Positions 63,295-64,000 of a stretch of 64,000 nucleotides of DNA are shown here, in pieces. Origin of the DNA: Photobacterium obscurum (lineage in GTDB: Bacteria > Pseudomonadota > Gammaproteobacteria > Enterobacterales > Vibrionaceae); assembly GCF_026191635.1 (NCBI RefSeq), contig NZ_JAKRRW010000004.1, positions 62,001 to 126,000 on the forward strand, written 5' to 3'. The notes under the pieces are model-generated. The model had not been told where the DNA came from and ran no database searches. It saw nothing but the letters and a program-made list of their open reading frames with translations. Made by a program: the position numbers and the translations under genes. The first letter of the stretch is position 1, and every line of letters starts with the position of its first letter.

Positions 63295-63927
63295 TTAATT
63301 CTCATATTCTAAATGTGCTTTTTCCAAACCATCTATGTCACCACTACAGATCAAATCTTTAAGCGCTGTAAATTTTTCTTCGGCCCAGTTATAAATGTCC
63401 AGTGCCAACAGGCGATTTATCGTCTCCTGCGGAAAACGTAAGCGAATTGGTTTCGCTGGTGTTCCCCCTACAATGGTGTAAGGCGGCACATCTTTTGACA
63501 CCACGCTATTTGCAGCAACAATTGCACCTTCCCCGACTGTTACCCCCGGCATGATCATCGAGCGCATCCCGAGCCAGCAACCGTCTTCTAGGCGAGTATC
63601 GCCTTTCGACTGATAGCTTTCTTCAAGCTTGTCCATGAACGGGTACAAGGAGAACCAGTCATATCGGTGGGTATGGTTGCCACCCATCAGGATAACGACC
63701 TCGGCTCCGATGCAGACATAATCACCAATATATAGCTTATCTACTTCCCAGGGTGGTTCCCTATGACAAGTCGCTTCATCACCGTGCAGATAACGGACAA
63801 CTGATTTTTCAAAACCGTCATCATAGGCATCGCTGTAATAGCTATGTGTCCCCTTGATGGTGATATTTTTGTTTTTTACCGTTTCGTGGAGCATTTCCAT
63901 TCGAGTCCAGTGTTTCACTCTTTCCAT
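63295..63927 (-). CDS. CatB/Vat-type hexapeptide acetyltransferase
   Basis: A 210-residue left-handed beta-helix protein. The GNHTHRYDWFSLYPF stretch, with catalytic His, matches xenobiotic acetyltransferases (CatB chloramphenicol and Vat streptogramin A enzymes), and WLGMRSMIMPGVTVGEGAIVAANSVVSKDVPPYTIVGGTPAK carries hexapeptide repeats and CoA site. Whether it acts on a drug is not shown. ATG 63927 listed; ATG at 63900 also possible. Lone gene at window end; no integron site seen. Confidence 0.8.
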   Translation of the reverse strand: MERVKHWTRMEMLHETVKNKNITIKGTHSYYSDAYDDGFEKSVVRYLHGDEATCHREPPWEVDKLYIGDYVCIGAEVVILMGGNHTHRYDWFSLYPFMDKLEESYQSKGDTRLEDGCWLGMRSMIMPGVTVGEGAIVAANSVVSKDVPPYTIVGGTPAKPIRLRFPQETINRLLALDIYNWAEEKFTALKDLICSGDIDGLEKAHLEYEN

Positions 63928-64000
63928 GTTATACCTCTATTTATCGAATAATATTGTTGAATTAAAAAATGCTTTATATCTTTTGAATAACAATAAATTG

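Noticed and set aside
1..64000. tRNA, rRNA, CRISPR or full prophage
   Set aside because: None was visible on reading; the single MITE-like element has no transposase.

Overview
The window reads as chromosomal DNA of a marine gammaproteobacterium of the family Vibrionaceae, probably near Photobacterium, Grimontia or Vibrio. The grounds are gene content and gene order: dsdC-dsdXA, betIBA joined to a choline/betaine ABC transporter, DUF3303 and DUF3316-like small proteins, a bacterial class I HMG-CoA reductase, AGCS and Dcu transporters, and a short inverted-repeat element. Assignment rests on protein recognition by eye; no database search was run. I see no rRNA, tRNA, CRISPR array, integrase or full insertion sequence.

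Layout. 1-5.9 kb: the 3' part of an amino-acid permease, an ABC-F ATPase and several small proteins. 6.1-8.9 kb: a compact sulfur-carrier operon (cysteine synthase, JAMM protease, and a ThiS/MoaD-E1-rhodanese fusion) resembling the actinobacterial CysM-CysO-Mec route to cysteine. 9-18.9 kb: a Dcu C4-dicarboxylate carrier, an FNR box before a 61-residue protein, a TrmH-type RNA methyltransferase, a Lon-like protease, HMG-CoA reductase, an XRE regulator, an aldo/keto reductase and a double universal stress protein. 19.5-21.6 kb: an octahaem HAO-type cytochrome with its NapC/NrfH-type quinol partner. 21.7-25.5 kb: D-serine catabolism (dsdA, dsdX, dsdC), then an S66 peptidase.

27-53 kb is the centre of the window: an almost complete choline-to-glycine pathway. 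A choline/betaine ABC importer (choXWV type), choline dehydrogenase and betaine aldehyde dehydrogenase make glycine betaine under BetI. DgcAB with a dedicated EtfAB pair oxidises dimethylglycine, and sarcosine oxidase (SoxB, SoxD and a fused SoxA-SoxG chain) oxidises sarcosine to glycine. A GbdR-type regulator sits between the halves. No Rieske betaine monooxygenase (GbcAB) or betaine-homocysteine methyltransferase is present. In that place the operon holds a DmdA/GcvT-type THF methyltransferase homologue, a MetF-like reductase and a formate-THF ligase. I infer that the first demethylation of betaine may be THF-dependent and that the three methyl groups are drained through MetF and Fhs to formate with ATP gain.

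53-64 kb is mixed: an ArsP-like permease with a mini-thioredoxin, a nucleoside hydrolase, a SigZ-like sigma factor, DUF502 and DUF503 proteins flanking a 266-bp MITE-like element, an alanine/glycine:sodium symporter, a siderophore-interacting protein, a glutathione transferase divergent from a MarR regulator, and a CatB/Vat-type acetyltransferase at the end.
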